From: Dyella_B sp035503745
GTDB taxonomy: Bacteria > Pseudomonadota > Gammaproteobacteria > Xanthomonadales > Rhodanobacteraceae
DNA: 64,000 nucleotides
Assembly: GCF_035503745.1 (NCBI RefSeq)
Contig: NZ_DATJTC010000042.1
Location: 1-64,000 of the forward strand
Direction: 5' to 3'
Under the pieces are notes generated by a model. That model did no database searches. It saw only the letters and a list, made by a program, of their open reading frames with translations, and was not told the origin of the DNA. Shown here piece by piece: positions 42,605 through 50,690 of the stretch (position 1 is its first letter; every line of letters begins with the position of its first letter). The position numbers were made by a program, and so were the translations under genes.

Positions 42605-43924
42605 ATGAGCAAGATCACAGCGCTGGACACCTACGATGTCCGCTTCCCCACCTCCCGCGAGCTGGACGGCTCGGATGCGATGAATCCCGATCCGGATTAC
42701 TCGGCCGCCTACCTCGTCATGCGCACCGACCAGCCGCAGGTGGCCGGCTACGGGCTGGCCTTCACCATCGGCCGCGGCAACGACGTGCAGACGGCGGCGA
42801 TCAAGGCGCTGGCACACCATGTGGTGGGCCTGGACGTCGCCGACATGACTGGCGATCTGGGCGGTTTCGCCAGACGCCTGATCGGCGATTCGCAGCTGCG
42901 CTGGCTCGGCCCCGAAAAGGGCGTGATGCACATGGCCATCGGCGCGGTGGTGAACGCCGCCTGGGATCTTGCCGCGCGCCTGGCCGGCAAGCCGCTATGG
43001 CGTTTCATCGCGGACATGACGCCCGAGCAACTGGTCGCCACCATCGACTTTCGCTATCTCACCGATGCGCTCACGCCCGCCCAGGCACTGACCATGCTGC
43101 GCGCCGCCGCGCCCGGCAAAGAACAGCGCGTGGCGCAATTGCTGCAGGAAGGATATCCGGCCTACACCACCTCGCCCGGCTGGCTAGGCTACAGCGACGA
43201 GAAAATGCAGCGCCTGGCGCGCGAAGCGGTGGCGGCGGGTTTCCGCACTATCAAGCTGAAGGTCGGGCTGAACATGGAAGACGATGTACGCCGCTGCCGG
43301 CTCGCGCGCGAAGCGGTGGGCCCTGACGTGGCCATTGCCGTCGATGCGAACCAGCGCTGGGACGTCCCCGACGCCATCGCCTGGCTGCAGCGCCTGGCCG
43401 ACGTGCAGTTGGCCTGGGTGGAGGAACCGACCAGCCCGGACGACGTGCTGGGCCACGCAGCCATCCGCCGCGCCGTAGCGCCCGCGCCCATCTCCACCGG
43501 CGAGCACACGCACAACCGGGTGATGTTCAAGCAGCTGTTCCAGGCCGGTGCGGTGGATCTGATCCAGATCGACGCCGCGCGCGTGGGCGGCGTGAACGAA
43601 AACCTGGCCATCCTGCTGCTGGCGGCCAAGTACGGCGTGCGCGTGTTTCCGCACGCCGGCGGCGTGGGCCTGTGCGAACTGGTGCAGCACCTGGCCATGG
43701 CCGACTTCGTGGCGATCAGCGGCAAAAAGCACGATCGCGCGATCGAATTCGTCGATCACCTGCATGAGCATTTCGTCGACCCGGTGACAGTACGCGACGG
43801 CCGTTATCTGCCGCCGGCCGCGCCGGGTTTTTCCGCGCAGATGCACACCGATAGCCTGGAGCGTTATGGTTACCCCGACGGCCCCGCATGGCGCGAGCCC
43901 GCCGAGGTCCTGAGGACGCGATGA
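42605..43924 (+). CDS. L-fuconate dehydratase
   Basis: A 439-residue enolase-superfamily enzyme, full length for fuconate dehydratase. Catalytic Lys219 is in IKLKVG, His350 in FPHAGGVG, and metal ligands Asp247 (VDAN), Glu273 (VEEP) and Glu300 (STGEH) are all present. It dehydrates L-fuconate to 2-keto-3-deoxy-L-fuconate. The residue set matches the characterised Xanthomonas campestris enzyme as I recall it. It overlaps the next gene by 4 bases. Confidence 0.96.
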   Translation: MSKITALDTYDVRFPTSRELDGSDAMNPDPDYSAAYLVMRTDQPQVAGYGLAFTIGRGNDVQTAAIKALAHHVVGLDVADMTGDLGGFARRLIGDSQLRWLGPEKGVMHMAIGAVVNAAWDLAARLAGKPLWRFIADMTPEQLVATIDFRYLTDALTPAQALTMLRAAAPGKEQRVAQLLQEGYPAYTTSPGWLGYSDEKMQRLAREAVAAGFRTIKLKVGLNMEDDVRRCRLAREAVGPDVAIAVDANQRWDVPDAIAWLQRLADVQLAWVEEPTSPDDVLGHAAIRRAVAPAPISTGEHTHNRVMFKQLFQAGAVDLIQIDAARVGGVNENLAILLLAAKYGVRVFPHAGGVGLCELVQHLAMADFVAISGKKHDRAIEFVDHLHEHFVDPVTVRDGRYLPPAAPGFSAQMHTDSLERYGYPDGPAWREPAEVLRTR

Positions 43925-45126
43925 CCGCTCCGATTACTAACGTCGCCGATTTGCGCGCGCTGGCCAGGCACCGCGTGCCGCGCGCCTTCTTCGAGTACGC
44001 CGATCGCGGCTCCTACGACGAAGTCACGCTGCGCGCCAATCGCACGGCGCTGGAAAGCATTGCGCTGCGCCAGCGCGTGATGTGCGATGTGGACAACCGC
44101 TCGCTCGCCACCGACATGCTGGGCCAGACGGTGTCGATGCCGCTGGCGATCGCCCCGACCGGCCTTGCCGGCTTGCAGCACGGGGCGGGCGAGATCCTCG
44201 GCGCGCGCGCCGCCGCCAAGGCCGGCATTCCGTTCTGCTTGAGCACCATGTCCATTTGCTCCATCGAGCAGGTGCGCGCGGCGGTGGATACCCCGTTCTG
44301 GTTCCAGGTGTACGTGATGCGCGATCGCGCCTTCACGCGCGACTTGATCCAGCGCGCGAAGGAAGCCCAATGCAGCGCGCTGATGCTGACCGCCGATCTC
44401 ACGGTGCAAGGCCAGCGCCATCGTGAAATCAAGAACGGCCTATCGGTGCCGCCGCGCATCACCCTGCGCAACATCCTGGACATGGCCAGCAAACCGCGCT
44501 GGGCATGGAGCGTATTGCGTGCGCCAAGCCGCTCGTTTGGCAACCTGCAGGGGCGCGTGGAGAACACCGACAGCCTTTCCACGCTGGCGCAGTGGATCGC
44601 CAAGCAATTCGATCCGCGGCTCAACTGGAGCGACCTGGCATGGATCCGAGCGATCTGGCCCGGCAAGCTGATCATCAAAGGCATCCTTGATCCGCGCGAC
44701 GCACGCATCGCCGCCGATCACGGCGTGGATGCCATCGTGGTGTCCAACCACGGCGGCCGCCAGCTCGACGGCGCTCCCGCTACCATCGACGTGCTGCCAT
44801 CCATCGTGCAAGCCGTGGGCGATCGCATGCAGGTGCTGTTCGACGGCGGCATTCTCAGCGGACAAGATCTATTCAAGGCGCTGGCCTGCGGTGCGCACGC
44901 CGGGCTGATCGGCAAGGCTTTTCTCTACGGCCTGGGCGCCATGGGCGAAGCCGGCGTCACCCAGGTGATCGAGCTGATCCGGCGCGAACTGAGCGTCACC
45001 ATGGCGCTGACCGGACAAACCGACGCGCGCCGCATCAGCCGCGACGTGATCTGGCGCAAAGCGCCGGAAAGCACGTTCAACATCGTCAGCACGTTGCTAG
45101 ACGATTCCAACGTACCCTGCCGCTAA
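43921..45126 (+). CDS. lldD: FMN-dependent alpha-hydroxyacid (L-lactate) dehydrogenase
   Basis: A 401-residue FMN-dependent alpha-hydroxyacid oxidase/dehydrogenase. It has PRAFFEYADRGSYDE at the start, APTGLAGLQHGAGE, LTADLTVQGQRHRE, and catalytic SNHGGRQLDGAPATID. It would oxidise L-lactate made by the FAH-type hydrolase to pyruvate, probably feeding the quinone pool. It starts within the ATGA overlap with the dehydratase and is last in the operon before a terminator at 45137-45157. Confidence 0.93.
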   Translation: MTAPITNVADLRALARHRVPRAFFEYADRGSYDEVTLRANRTALESIALRQRVMCDVDNRSLATDMLGQTVSMPLAIAPTGLAGLQHGAGEILGARAAAKAGIPFCLSTMSICSIEQVRAAVDTPFWFQVYVMRDRAFTRDLIQRAKEAQCSALMLTADLTVQGQRHREIKNGLSVPPRITLRNILDMASKPRWAWSVLRAPSRSFGNLQGRVENTDSLSTLAQWIAKQFDPRLNWSDLAWIRAIWPGKLIIKGILDPRDARIAADHGVDAIVVSNHGGRQLDGAPATIDVLPSIVQAVGDRMQVLFDGGILSGQDLFKALACGAHAGLIGKAFLYGLGAMGEAGVTQVIELIRRELSVTMALTGQTDARRISRDVIWRKAPESTFNIVSTLLDDSNVPCR

Positions 45127-45510
45127 AGCCACCGCGCGGCCGTTCGGCCGGCTTTCTACCGCGTCGGTCCGAAGTGCGTGACTACCCGTGGGGTGCCGCC
45201 GTCACGCAGGCTTTTGCCAATCAAACGCGTATCGCCAGTCCGGCCGGGCGAGTCTGCACGCCGGTAGCGCTGGAGCCGGAAATTCCTTGATGAGGCGCAG
45301 GATTTCCCGCGCAAGAAGGCAAGCGTCTTCGCCCGTGCTGCGGATGCACGCAAAACCGAAAATGTCCCACACGAATCGTCACCATGTTATGGCATACCTT
45401 GCATGCAGGGGATTCATAGTCAAATCGCATGGAATCGACTTGACGACATGCACATCTGCAAGCCTCACGCACCCCATGCGAAACGCTTGGATTACAGGAG
45501 TTCCATCAAC
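45127..45510. other. Gap between lldD and the M35-like gene
   Basis: This 384-base stretch has no gene I can support. It starts with a terminator hairpin (45137-45157). The end carries the leader of the M35-like gene, with CAGGAG at 45495-45500. No tRNA or repeat was seen. Confidence 0.65.
45137..45157 (+). terminator. Terminator of the fucose-catabolic operon
   Basis: A short perfect stem CGGCC-GTTC-GGCCG (45137-45150) followed by GCTTTCT, 10 bases after the lldD stop. Compact and GC-rich with a short T-run. Confidence 0.55.
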
Positions 45511-46536
45511 ATGACGACCTATCTCCCTCCATCGTACCCGCAGACTTATTACGCGCCGCCGTCGTGGCCACCTGCGCCAGCCCAGCCGCATGCGGCCAAC
45601 CGCGCATCACATCCTTCCATGCAAGCACCCTTGGTCAACCGGATGCCATACAACCCGTGGCAGCGGCAGCGCCAACGGACATATGGCAGACCGACGCCGC
45701 GACCTACGGTACCCAATCCAACTGGCCGCTTCACGTATTTTCGGCCCGTGCCACAAACCGCGCCCCGACGCCCCGTTTACCGGCCGGTAGCAACGCCGCG
45801 ACCTACCGCACCCAACCCAACTGGCCGCCGCGCCTATTTTCGGCCCACTTCTCAAACCACGCCTCGACAACCTGTTTACCAGCCAGTGACAACGACGGGC
45901 GCCATCCCCAATCAACCACTGCAAATTCCGAAGATTATCGAGTCACCTGCCGGCTCGATGCGGTTTCGCGATGACTACTCCATAGCCAAGCCCTTGTCCG
46001 GCAACGTACGGCACCGCGCGATGACAGCCTTGAACACCGGCATACAAGAGGTGAAGCAGGCGATCACAGCGCTGGATTCGCCCGCACGCTGGAGCGCTGA
46101 CGTGCAAAACAGGTTGCGACACCTGATACCCGGTGGACTACAAAATGCCAACGAAAGGTCGGCTTTCAAGAATCAATTGAATGCCATCTTGTACGGCATG
46201 AAAAGAACCGTCGCGAAAAACGCAAACAATATCGGCACTGTTACCTATCTATGGGGCGGAGGACACGCCCACCCTGGCACCGACAACATCCACTTCACCG
46301 AAGCAAACCTGCTTTATCCACCTGCAACGTTTCTCGCCAGGACCATGATCCACGAGCATGCGCACCTTTACCTTGCCGGGGGCGGGACCGACTACTGGTA
46401 CATCGACGGAAACTTGCGCCAGAAGATAAACTCAAACGGCAAACAATACCCATTCACCTTCTACAACGCGATGAATAACGCCGACACGCTGGCCCTCGCG
46501 GCACAGACGTTATCCACGGTACCGCGCCAGGCTTAA
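45511..46536 (+). CDS. Pro-rich protein with M35/aspzincin-like metallopeptidase domain
   Basis: A 341-residue protein starting at ATG 45511 (CAGGAG 10 bases upstream); an earlier frame start at 45403 lacks support. Residues 1-140 are Pro/Tyr/Arg-rich with two 33-residue tandem repeats (62-127). Residues 150-335 are globular and contain HEHAH at 281-285, GTDYWY at 292-297 and NADTLALA at 323-330; this order fits aspzincin (M35, Lys-specific metallo-endopeptidase) zinc sites. There is no signal peptide. Such domains occur in secreted toxins. Its place inside a sugar locus is odd, and base composition is somewhat less G/C-rich in the 3' half. Function unknown; a toxin or T6SS cargo role is speculation. 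Confidence 0.72.
   Translation: MTTYLPPSYPQTYYAPPSWPPAPAQPHAANRASHPSMQAPLVNRMPYNPWQRQRQRTYGRPTPRPTVPNPTGRFTYFRPVPQTAPRRPVYRPVATPRPTAPNPTGRRAYFRPTSQTTPRQPVYQPVTTTGAIPNQPLQIPKIIESPAGSMRFRDDYSIAKPLSGNVRHRAMTALNTGIQEVKQAITALDSPARWSADVQNRLRHLIPGGLQNANERSAFKNQLNAILYGMKRTVAKNANNIGTVTYLWGGGHAHPGTDNIHFTEANLLYPPATFLARTMIHEHAHLYLAGGGTDYWYIDGNLRQKINSNGKQYPFTFYNAMNNADTLALAAQTLSTVPRQA
45694..45891 (+). repeat. Two 99-base tandem repeats within the M35-like gene
   Basis: Two in-frame copies (45694-45792 and 45793-45891) encode a 33-residue Pro-rich unit with PNPTGR, YFRP and PVYRPV/PVYQPV. They diverge by scattered substitutions but align without gaps, suggesting an old duplication under protein-level constraint. 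Confidence 0.85.
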
Positions 46537-46573
46537 GCCAATCGTGTTGTCGCCAATGACATCGCCGCGAAAC

Positions 46574-46608
46574 AGGTGCTACGGCAGGCAGAACCCGTAG
46601 CACCTTTG
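46574..46608. terminator. Bidirectional terminator between M35-like and mutarotase genes
   Basis: An 11-bp perfect stem AGGTGCTACGG/CCGTAGCACCT with a 10-base loop, followed by TT on the plus strand (with the last stem T it reads TTT) and by GTTTCG on the minus. It lies between the convergent stops and probably serves both. Confidence 0.65.
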
Positions 46609-46648
46609 CCGGACTCCTTGCCTGAAGGCGGCCTATATCAGCGGCGAT

Positions 46649-47008
46649 TCAGCAGCTCCCGCCTTGCGCAGCCAACGCCTGCGCCAACGAAAATATCCGC
46701 GTCATCGGCACCCACTTCTGCCCTGGCTCGCTCCACGGCAAGCGTTGCTGGTAGCGGTCCATCAACGCCTCCCACGCCTGCGATTTGGCATCGCTTGCGC
46801 GCGTGGCGGCGGCGTCGTAATCGTCCGGTACCTGCACGGCCATCACCAGGCGGTTGCCGGTGCGGAAGATTTCCATTTGCTCGATGCCGGCGGCGCGGAT
46901 GGAGGCGACGATTTCCGGCCAGATGTTTTGCGGTTGGTGCCAGCGTTCGTATTCGGCGATGGCCTGGGCATCGTCGCGCAGATCGAGTGCGTAGTAGAGA
47001 CAGGCCAT
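46649..47008 (-). CDS. L-fucose/L-rhamnose mutarotase-type epimerase
   Basis: A 119-residue protein of the L-rhamnose mutarotase (DUF718, COG3254) family. YYALDLRDDAQAIAEYERWHQ, EIFRTGNRLVMAVQV and PWSEPGQKWVPMTRIF are typical, with His and Tyr/Trp residues in the pocket. It would interconvert alpha and beta anomers of L-fucose to feed the dehydrogenase. The ATG overlaps the fucP stop (TGATG), so it is coupled to the permease. Confidence 0.9.
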   Translation of the reverse strand: MACLYYALDLRDDAQAIAEYERWHQPQNIWPEIVASIRAAGIEQMEIFRTGNRLVMAVQVPDDYDAAATRASDAKSQAWEALMDRYQQRLPWSEPGQKWVPMTRIFSLAQALAAQGGSC

Positions 47009-48399
47009 CAGCGGGCACCCTCCATCGTTCCATGCCGGCGTTGCCAGGCGAACAGCAGTACCACGGCAAAGCAGCAGGCCGGCACGCTCATGGCGGTGGC
47101 GATGCTGGAGTGATCGGAGACGGCGCCCATCGCCGCGGTGAGTACGGCGCCGCCGATAATGGTCATCACCAGCAGGGCCGAACCCAGTTTGCGTTCGTCG
47201 TCGCCACGCCCTTCCACGCCCAGCGCGAACACGGTGGGATACATCACCGACATGAAGAAGCTGCACGCGGCCAGCGCGTAAGCGCCGCTGCTGCCGGGAT
47301 GAACCACGGCGTACAGCGTCAAGCCTACGTTGATGGCGGCGAAGAGCATCAGCAGGCGTACCGGTGCCACGTATTTCATCAGCGCCGCGCCGATAAATCG
47401 CCCGGCCATGAAACACAGCAATTCCGCCGTGAGAAAATTGGCGGCATCCCTGGCCGAGAAGCCGCTCATCGTCGCCTGCACATAGCGGATGGTGTAGCTC
47501 CACACGCCGACCTGGGCGCCCACGTAGAAAAACTGCGCGCACATCGCGCCGGTGAAACGGCGATCGCGCAACAATTTACCCAACACGCTCGCGCCCGCAT
47601 GGGTTGCCGATGCCGCATGCGCCGACACCGATCGGGGGAAACGCGTCAACAGAATCAACAAGCCCCACCCCAGCACTACCAGGCCGATCACCAGGTACGG
47701 CCACTGCACCGCATGGGTTTCGGTGGCGTAATAGGCGGCCCGCTCGGCCGTGCCCATGGCGGCGATCTGGGCGGGCGATCGCTCGACGCCCGAGAAAATG
47801 AAATGCTGGCCGATCAGCACGCCAGCGATCGAACCCAGCGGATTGAATGCCTGGGCAAGATTCAAGCGGCGCGTCGCCGTTTCGCGCGGGCCAAGCAGGG
47901 TCACGAAGGGGTTGGCCGAGGTTTCCAGGAAAGCCAGCCCGCTGGCGATCACGAACAAGGCAAGCAGAAACAGCTCATACGTACCCGCCGACGCGGCCGG
48001 CCAGAATAACAACGCCCCCACGCCGTAAAGCACCAGGCCGAAAATCACCGCACTTTTATAGCCAAAACGGCGCATGTACATGCCCGCCGGCATCGCCACC
48101 AGGAAATACCCCAGATAAAACGCGCTCTGCACCAGCCCCGCGCGAAAATCGCTCAGCACGAAAGCTTTCTTGAACTGCGCGATCAGTACATCATTGAGAT
48201 TGTTGGCACCGCCCCAGAGGAAAAACAGGCTGACGATCAATGCCAGCGGCAGCCAACCGGGCCGCTCGCCGCCGGCCGTGGGCGTGGGGACTTCTTCGGT
48301 CACTCTGCGCACATCCACCCTCTTCTCCCGCTCGGCGCCCCGTGGCGCGGACTGCGTGACGTTGCCGCCCATTTGTGCAAATATGAAACCGTTATTCAT
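47008..48399 (-). CDS. fucP: L-fucose permease, MFS family
   Basis: A 463-residue sugar/proton symporter of the FucP/Major Facilitator family with about 12 membrane segments. LFFLWGGANNLNDVLIAQFKKAF is the FucP signature, with NLAQAFNPLGSIAGVLIG and FFYVGAQVGVWSY later. It imports L-fucose across the inner membrane. ATG 48399 and ATG 48372 are both possible; neither has a clear ribosome site. It is divergent from the IclR gene across 96 bases that include a CCAGCGCTGG palindrome at 48427-48436. Confidence 0.93.
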   Translation of the reverse strand: MNNGFIFAQMGGNVTQSAPRGAEREKRVDVRRVTEEVPTPTAGGERPGWLPLALIVSLFFLWGGANNLNDVLIAQFKKAFVLSDFRAGLVQSAFYLGYFLVAMPAGMYMRRFGYKSAVIFGLVLYGVGALLFWPAASAGTYELFLLALFVIASGLAFLETSANPFVTLLGPRETATRRLNLAQAFNPLGSIAGVLIGQHFIFSGVERSPAQIAAMGTAERAAYYATETHAVQWPYLVIGLVVLGWGLLILLTRFPRSVSAHAASATHAGASVLGKLLRDRRFTGAMCAQFFYVGAQVGVWSYTIRYVQATMSGFSARDAANFLTAELLCFMAGRFIGAALMKYVAPVRLLMLFAAINVGLTLYAVVHPGSSGAYALAACSFFMSVMYPTVFALGVEGRGDDERKLGSALLVMTIIGGAVLTAAMGAVSDHSSIATAMSVPACCFAVVLLFAWQRRHGTMEGAR

Positions 48400-48495
48400 G
48401 GATACTACAAGACGCGCCGCAACATGCCAGCGCTGGACAGCCCAGCCAGGGCGCCCGTAAGAGTCTTGGCCGGTGACCGTTAGGAAAGAAAAACC

Positions 48496-49272
48496 ATGGC
48501 GAACCCAACCCCGAAATACCGTGCACCCGCGCTGGACAAGGGCCTGGACATTCTGGAACTGCTGGCCGGCGCGAAGCGGCCGCTGAGCATCGCGGAAATT
48601 TCCGAAGGCGTCGGGCGCTCGCGCGGGGAGATCTTCCGCATGCTGCAGGTGCTGGAAGAGCGCGACTACATCGCCCGCGGCGAAGGCGACATCGGCTACT
48701 CGGTCACCCCGCGGCTGTTCCGGCTGGGCATGGAACAGCCGCCGGTGAAAAGCACCATCGAAGCGGCGATGCCGGTGATGCACCGGCTGGCCGATGCCAG
48801 TGGCCAGGCCTGCCACCTGGTGGTGCCGTCGGGCGAACAGATCGTGGTGGTCGCACGGGTGGACCCGCCGGGCGAAATCGCGCTGGTCGTGCGCGTGGGA
48901 CACCGCCGTCCAATGGCCAAATCCACCTCCGGCCACGTATTGCTCGCCTTCCAGGAAGAACAAGTTCGCCAACGCTGGCTGGACCTGATCACCCGCTACG
49001 ACCCGGCGCTGGAGCGCAAGAAACTGATAAAGCTGCTGACGCAATTGCGCGCGCGCGGCTATGCCACCGAGCACAGCAACGTGGTCGATGCGGTGACCGA
49101 CATTTCCGCGCCGGTGATGCATCACGGCAGCGCCGTGTGCGCGCTCACCATTCCGTACCTGGAGCAGCAGACTACCGCGCAGACGATGGAAGACGTGATC
49201 GAGGAACTGCTGCGAGCCACGCGCGAAATTTCCGATACCTTGCAGTTTGGCATGTCCTCGCAGCCCGATTGA
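48496..49272 (+). CDS. IclR-family regulator, likely of fucose genes
   Basis: A 258-residue IclR-type regulator. The winged HTH (LDILELLAGAKRPLSIAEIS, EIFRMLQVLEERDYI) is followed by the effector domain (ACHLVVPSGEQIVVVARV, STSGHVLLAFQEE). IclR members often respond to sugars or acids and autoregulate. It is divergent from fucP and upstream of the second fucosidase, so L-fucose or a pathway intermediate is the likely ligand. It may bind the dyads at 34518 or 38857, but that is not shown. Confidence 0.92.
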   Translation: MANPTPKYRAPALDKGLDILELLAGAKRPLSIAEISEGVGRSRGEIFRMLQVLEERDYIARGEGDIGYSVTPRLFRLGMEQPPVKSTIEAAMPVMHRLADASGQACHLVVPSGEQIVVVARVDPPGEIALVVRVGHRRPMAKSTSGHVLLAFQEEQVRQRWLDLITRYDPALERKKLIKLLTQLRARGYATEHSNVVDAVTDISAPVMHHGSAVCALTIPYLEQQTTAQTMEDVIEELLRATREISDTLQFGMSSQPD

Positions 49273-49316
49273 AAGGTCCCCGCCACCCCTTTCGCACTCC
49301 AACAGGTTTCCACGCA

Positions 49317-50690
49317 ATGCCCCTGAATCGATGCGCTCTCTTCGCCGCCGCCGCACTGGCCCTGACGGTTGCCGGCAGCAGTTCCGCCCAGAACTTCGTT
49401 GACATCAAGCCTTCCCCGCAGCAGGTGCATTGGCAGGATCTGGAATTTGGCGTGATCGTGCACTTTGGCACCAACACGTTCCTGGATCGCGAGTGGGGAG
49501 ACGGCACAGCCGACCCGAAGGTGTTTGATCCGGACCATGTCGATCCTGACCAATGGGCGCGTGCGGCCAAGTCCGCCGGGGCGAACTACGTCGTGCTGGT
49601 CGCCAAACATCACGATGGCTTCGCGCTTTGGCCGACCGAGCAGAGCGATTACTCGGTAAAAGCCAGTCCCTGGATGCACGGCAAGGGCAACCTGGTGCAG
49701 ATGACCGAACAAGCCGTGCGCAAGGAAGGCATGGAATTTGGCATCTATCTCTCGCCGTGGGATCGCCACGAGCCGCGCTACAAGGATCCCGCCGCGTACG
49801 ACAAGTATTACCTCGCGCAGATGGACGAACTGGTGCAGTCCTACGGCCCGTTGGTCGAATGGTGGCTCGACGGCGCGGGTAGCGCCGGCCACGTCTACGA
49901 TTTCAAGAAGTACATGGAAGAACTGCGCACCTACCAGCCCAACACGATGGTGTTCGCCGACGTGGGGCTGTTCGGCTATGGCGACATCCGCTGGGTCGGA
50001 CAGGAAGACGGCCATATCCGCGGCGAAAACTGGAACGTGATCGACCGCCACGGCGAGCTGCGCTGGCGCCCCGTGGAAGTGGATACGCCGCTGCACACGT
50101 TGCAGTGGTTCTGGCATCCCAATAGCGACCAGACGCTCAAAAGCGTCGAGGAGCTGATGGATATCTGGGAAAACAGCGTCGGTCGCGGCGGCCAGCTGAT
50201 GCTAGGCATCGCGCCCAATCGCCACGGCTTGCTGCCCGACGCCGACGTCGCCCGCCTCAAGGCGTTCGGCGATGCTTTGCGCGCGCGCTACGGCGTGGAT
50301 AAGGACCTGGCCCGCAACCACCTTGCCACCGATGCCAACACCGCGGCCGCGCTGGATGGCGATCGCGATACGTTCTGGTCCGCACCGGACGATTCGCATC
50401 ATGCCGTGCTGGAAGTGGATTTCGCCAAGCCCATGACCTTCGACCACACGCTGACGATGGAGTGGTTGAACGAAGGCCAATGCGTGCAGAAGTACGCCGT
50501 CCAGGCATGGATCCACGGCACGTGGACGACCCTGGCGAAGGCCGAGGCGATCGGCCATATGAAGATCGACCGCTTCGCCCCCGCCACGGCCAGCAAGGTA
50601 CGGCTGGACATTCAGTCCACGACCTGCCCTGCGCGCATCCGCGAATTCCAGTTATTCAACGTCGGCGATCACGTCACCACCAACTCGTAA
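49317..50690 (+). CDS. Exported GH29 alpha-L-fucosidase with C-terminal F5/8-type domain (second copy)
   Basis: A 457-residue GH29 enzyme shorter than the first copy and of different subtype. Signal peptide LFAAAALALTVAGSSSAQ. The barrel shows EFGVIVHFGTNTF, AKHHDGFALWPTE and nucleophile Asp185 in EWWLDGAG. Residues about 325-455 form an F5/8-type (CBM32-like) module starting DANTAAALDGDRDTFWSA. It may prefer a different linkage (alpha-1,3/1,4) from the first. It follows the IclR gene by 44 bases and overlaps the malic enzyme gene by 22 bases tail to tail. Confidence 0.93.
   Translation: MPLNRCALFAAAALALTVAGSSSAQNFVDIKPSPQQVHWQDLEFGVIVHFGTNTFLDREWGDGTADPKVFDPDHVDPDQWARAAKSAGANYVVLVAKHHDGFALWPTEQSDYSVKASPWMHGKGNLVQMTEQAVRKEGMEFGIYLSPWDRHEPRYKDPAAYDKYYLAQMDELVQSYGPLVEWWLDGAGSAGHVYDFKKYMEELRTYQPNTMVFADVGLFGYGDIRWVGQEDGHIRGENWNVIDRHGELRWRPVEVDTPLHTLQWFWHPNSDQTLKSVEELMDIWENSVGRGGQLMLGIAPNRHGLLPDADVARLKAFGDALRARYGVDKDLARNHLATDANTAAALDGDRDTFWSAPDDSHHAVLEVDFAKPMTFDHTLTMEWLNEGQCVQKYAVQAWIHGTWTTLAKAEAIGHMKIDRFAPATASKVRLDIQSTTCPARIREFQLFNVGDHVTTNS

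Noticed and set aside
45160..45400. Possible tRNA gene after lldD
   Set aside because: No cloverleaf arms or TTCGANTC-type motif in a consistent layout.
45403..45510. Upstream in-frame start for the M35-like gene
   Set aside because: No ribosome site there, whereas ATG 45511 has CAGGAG upstream; the extra residues have no pattern.
45694..45891. CRISPR-like repeat
   Set aside because: There are only two copies, they are contiguous, in frame and 99 bases long, so this is a protein tandem repeat.
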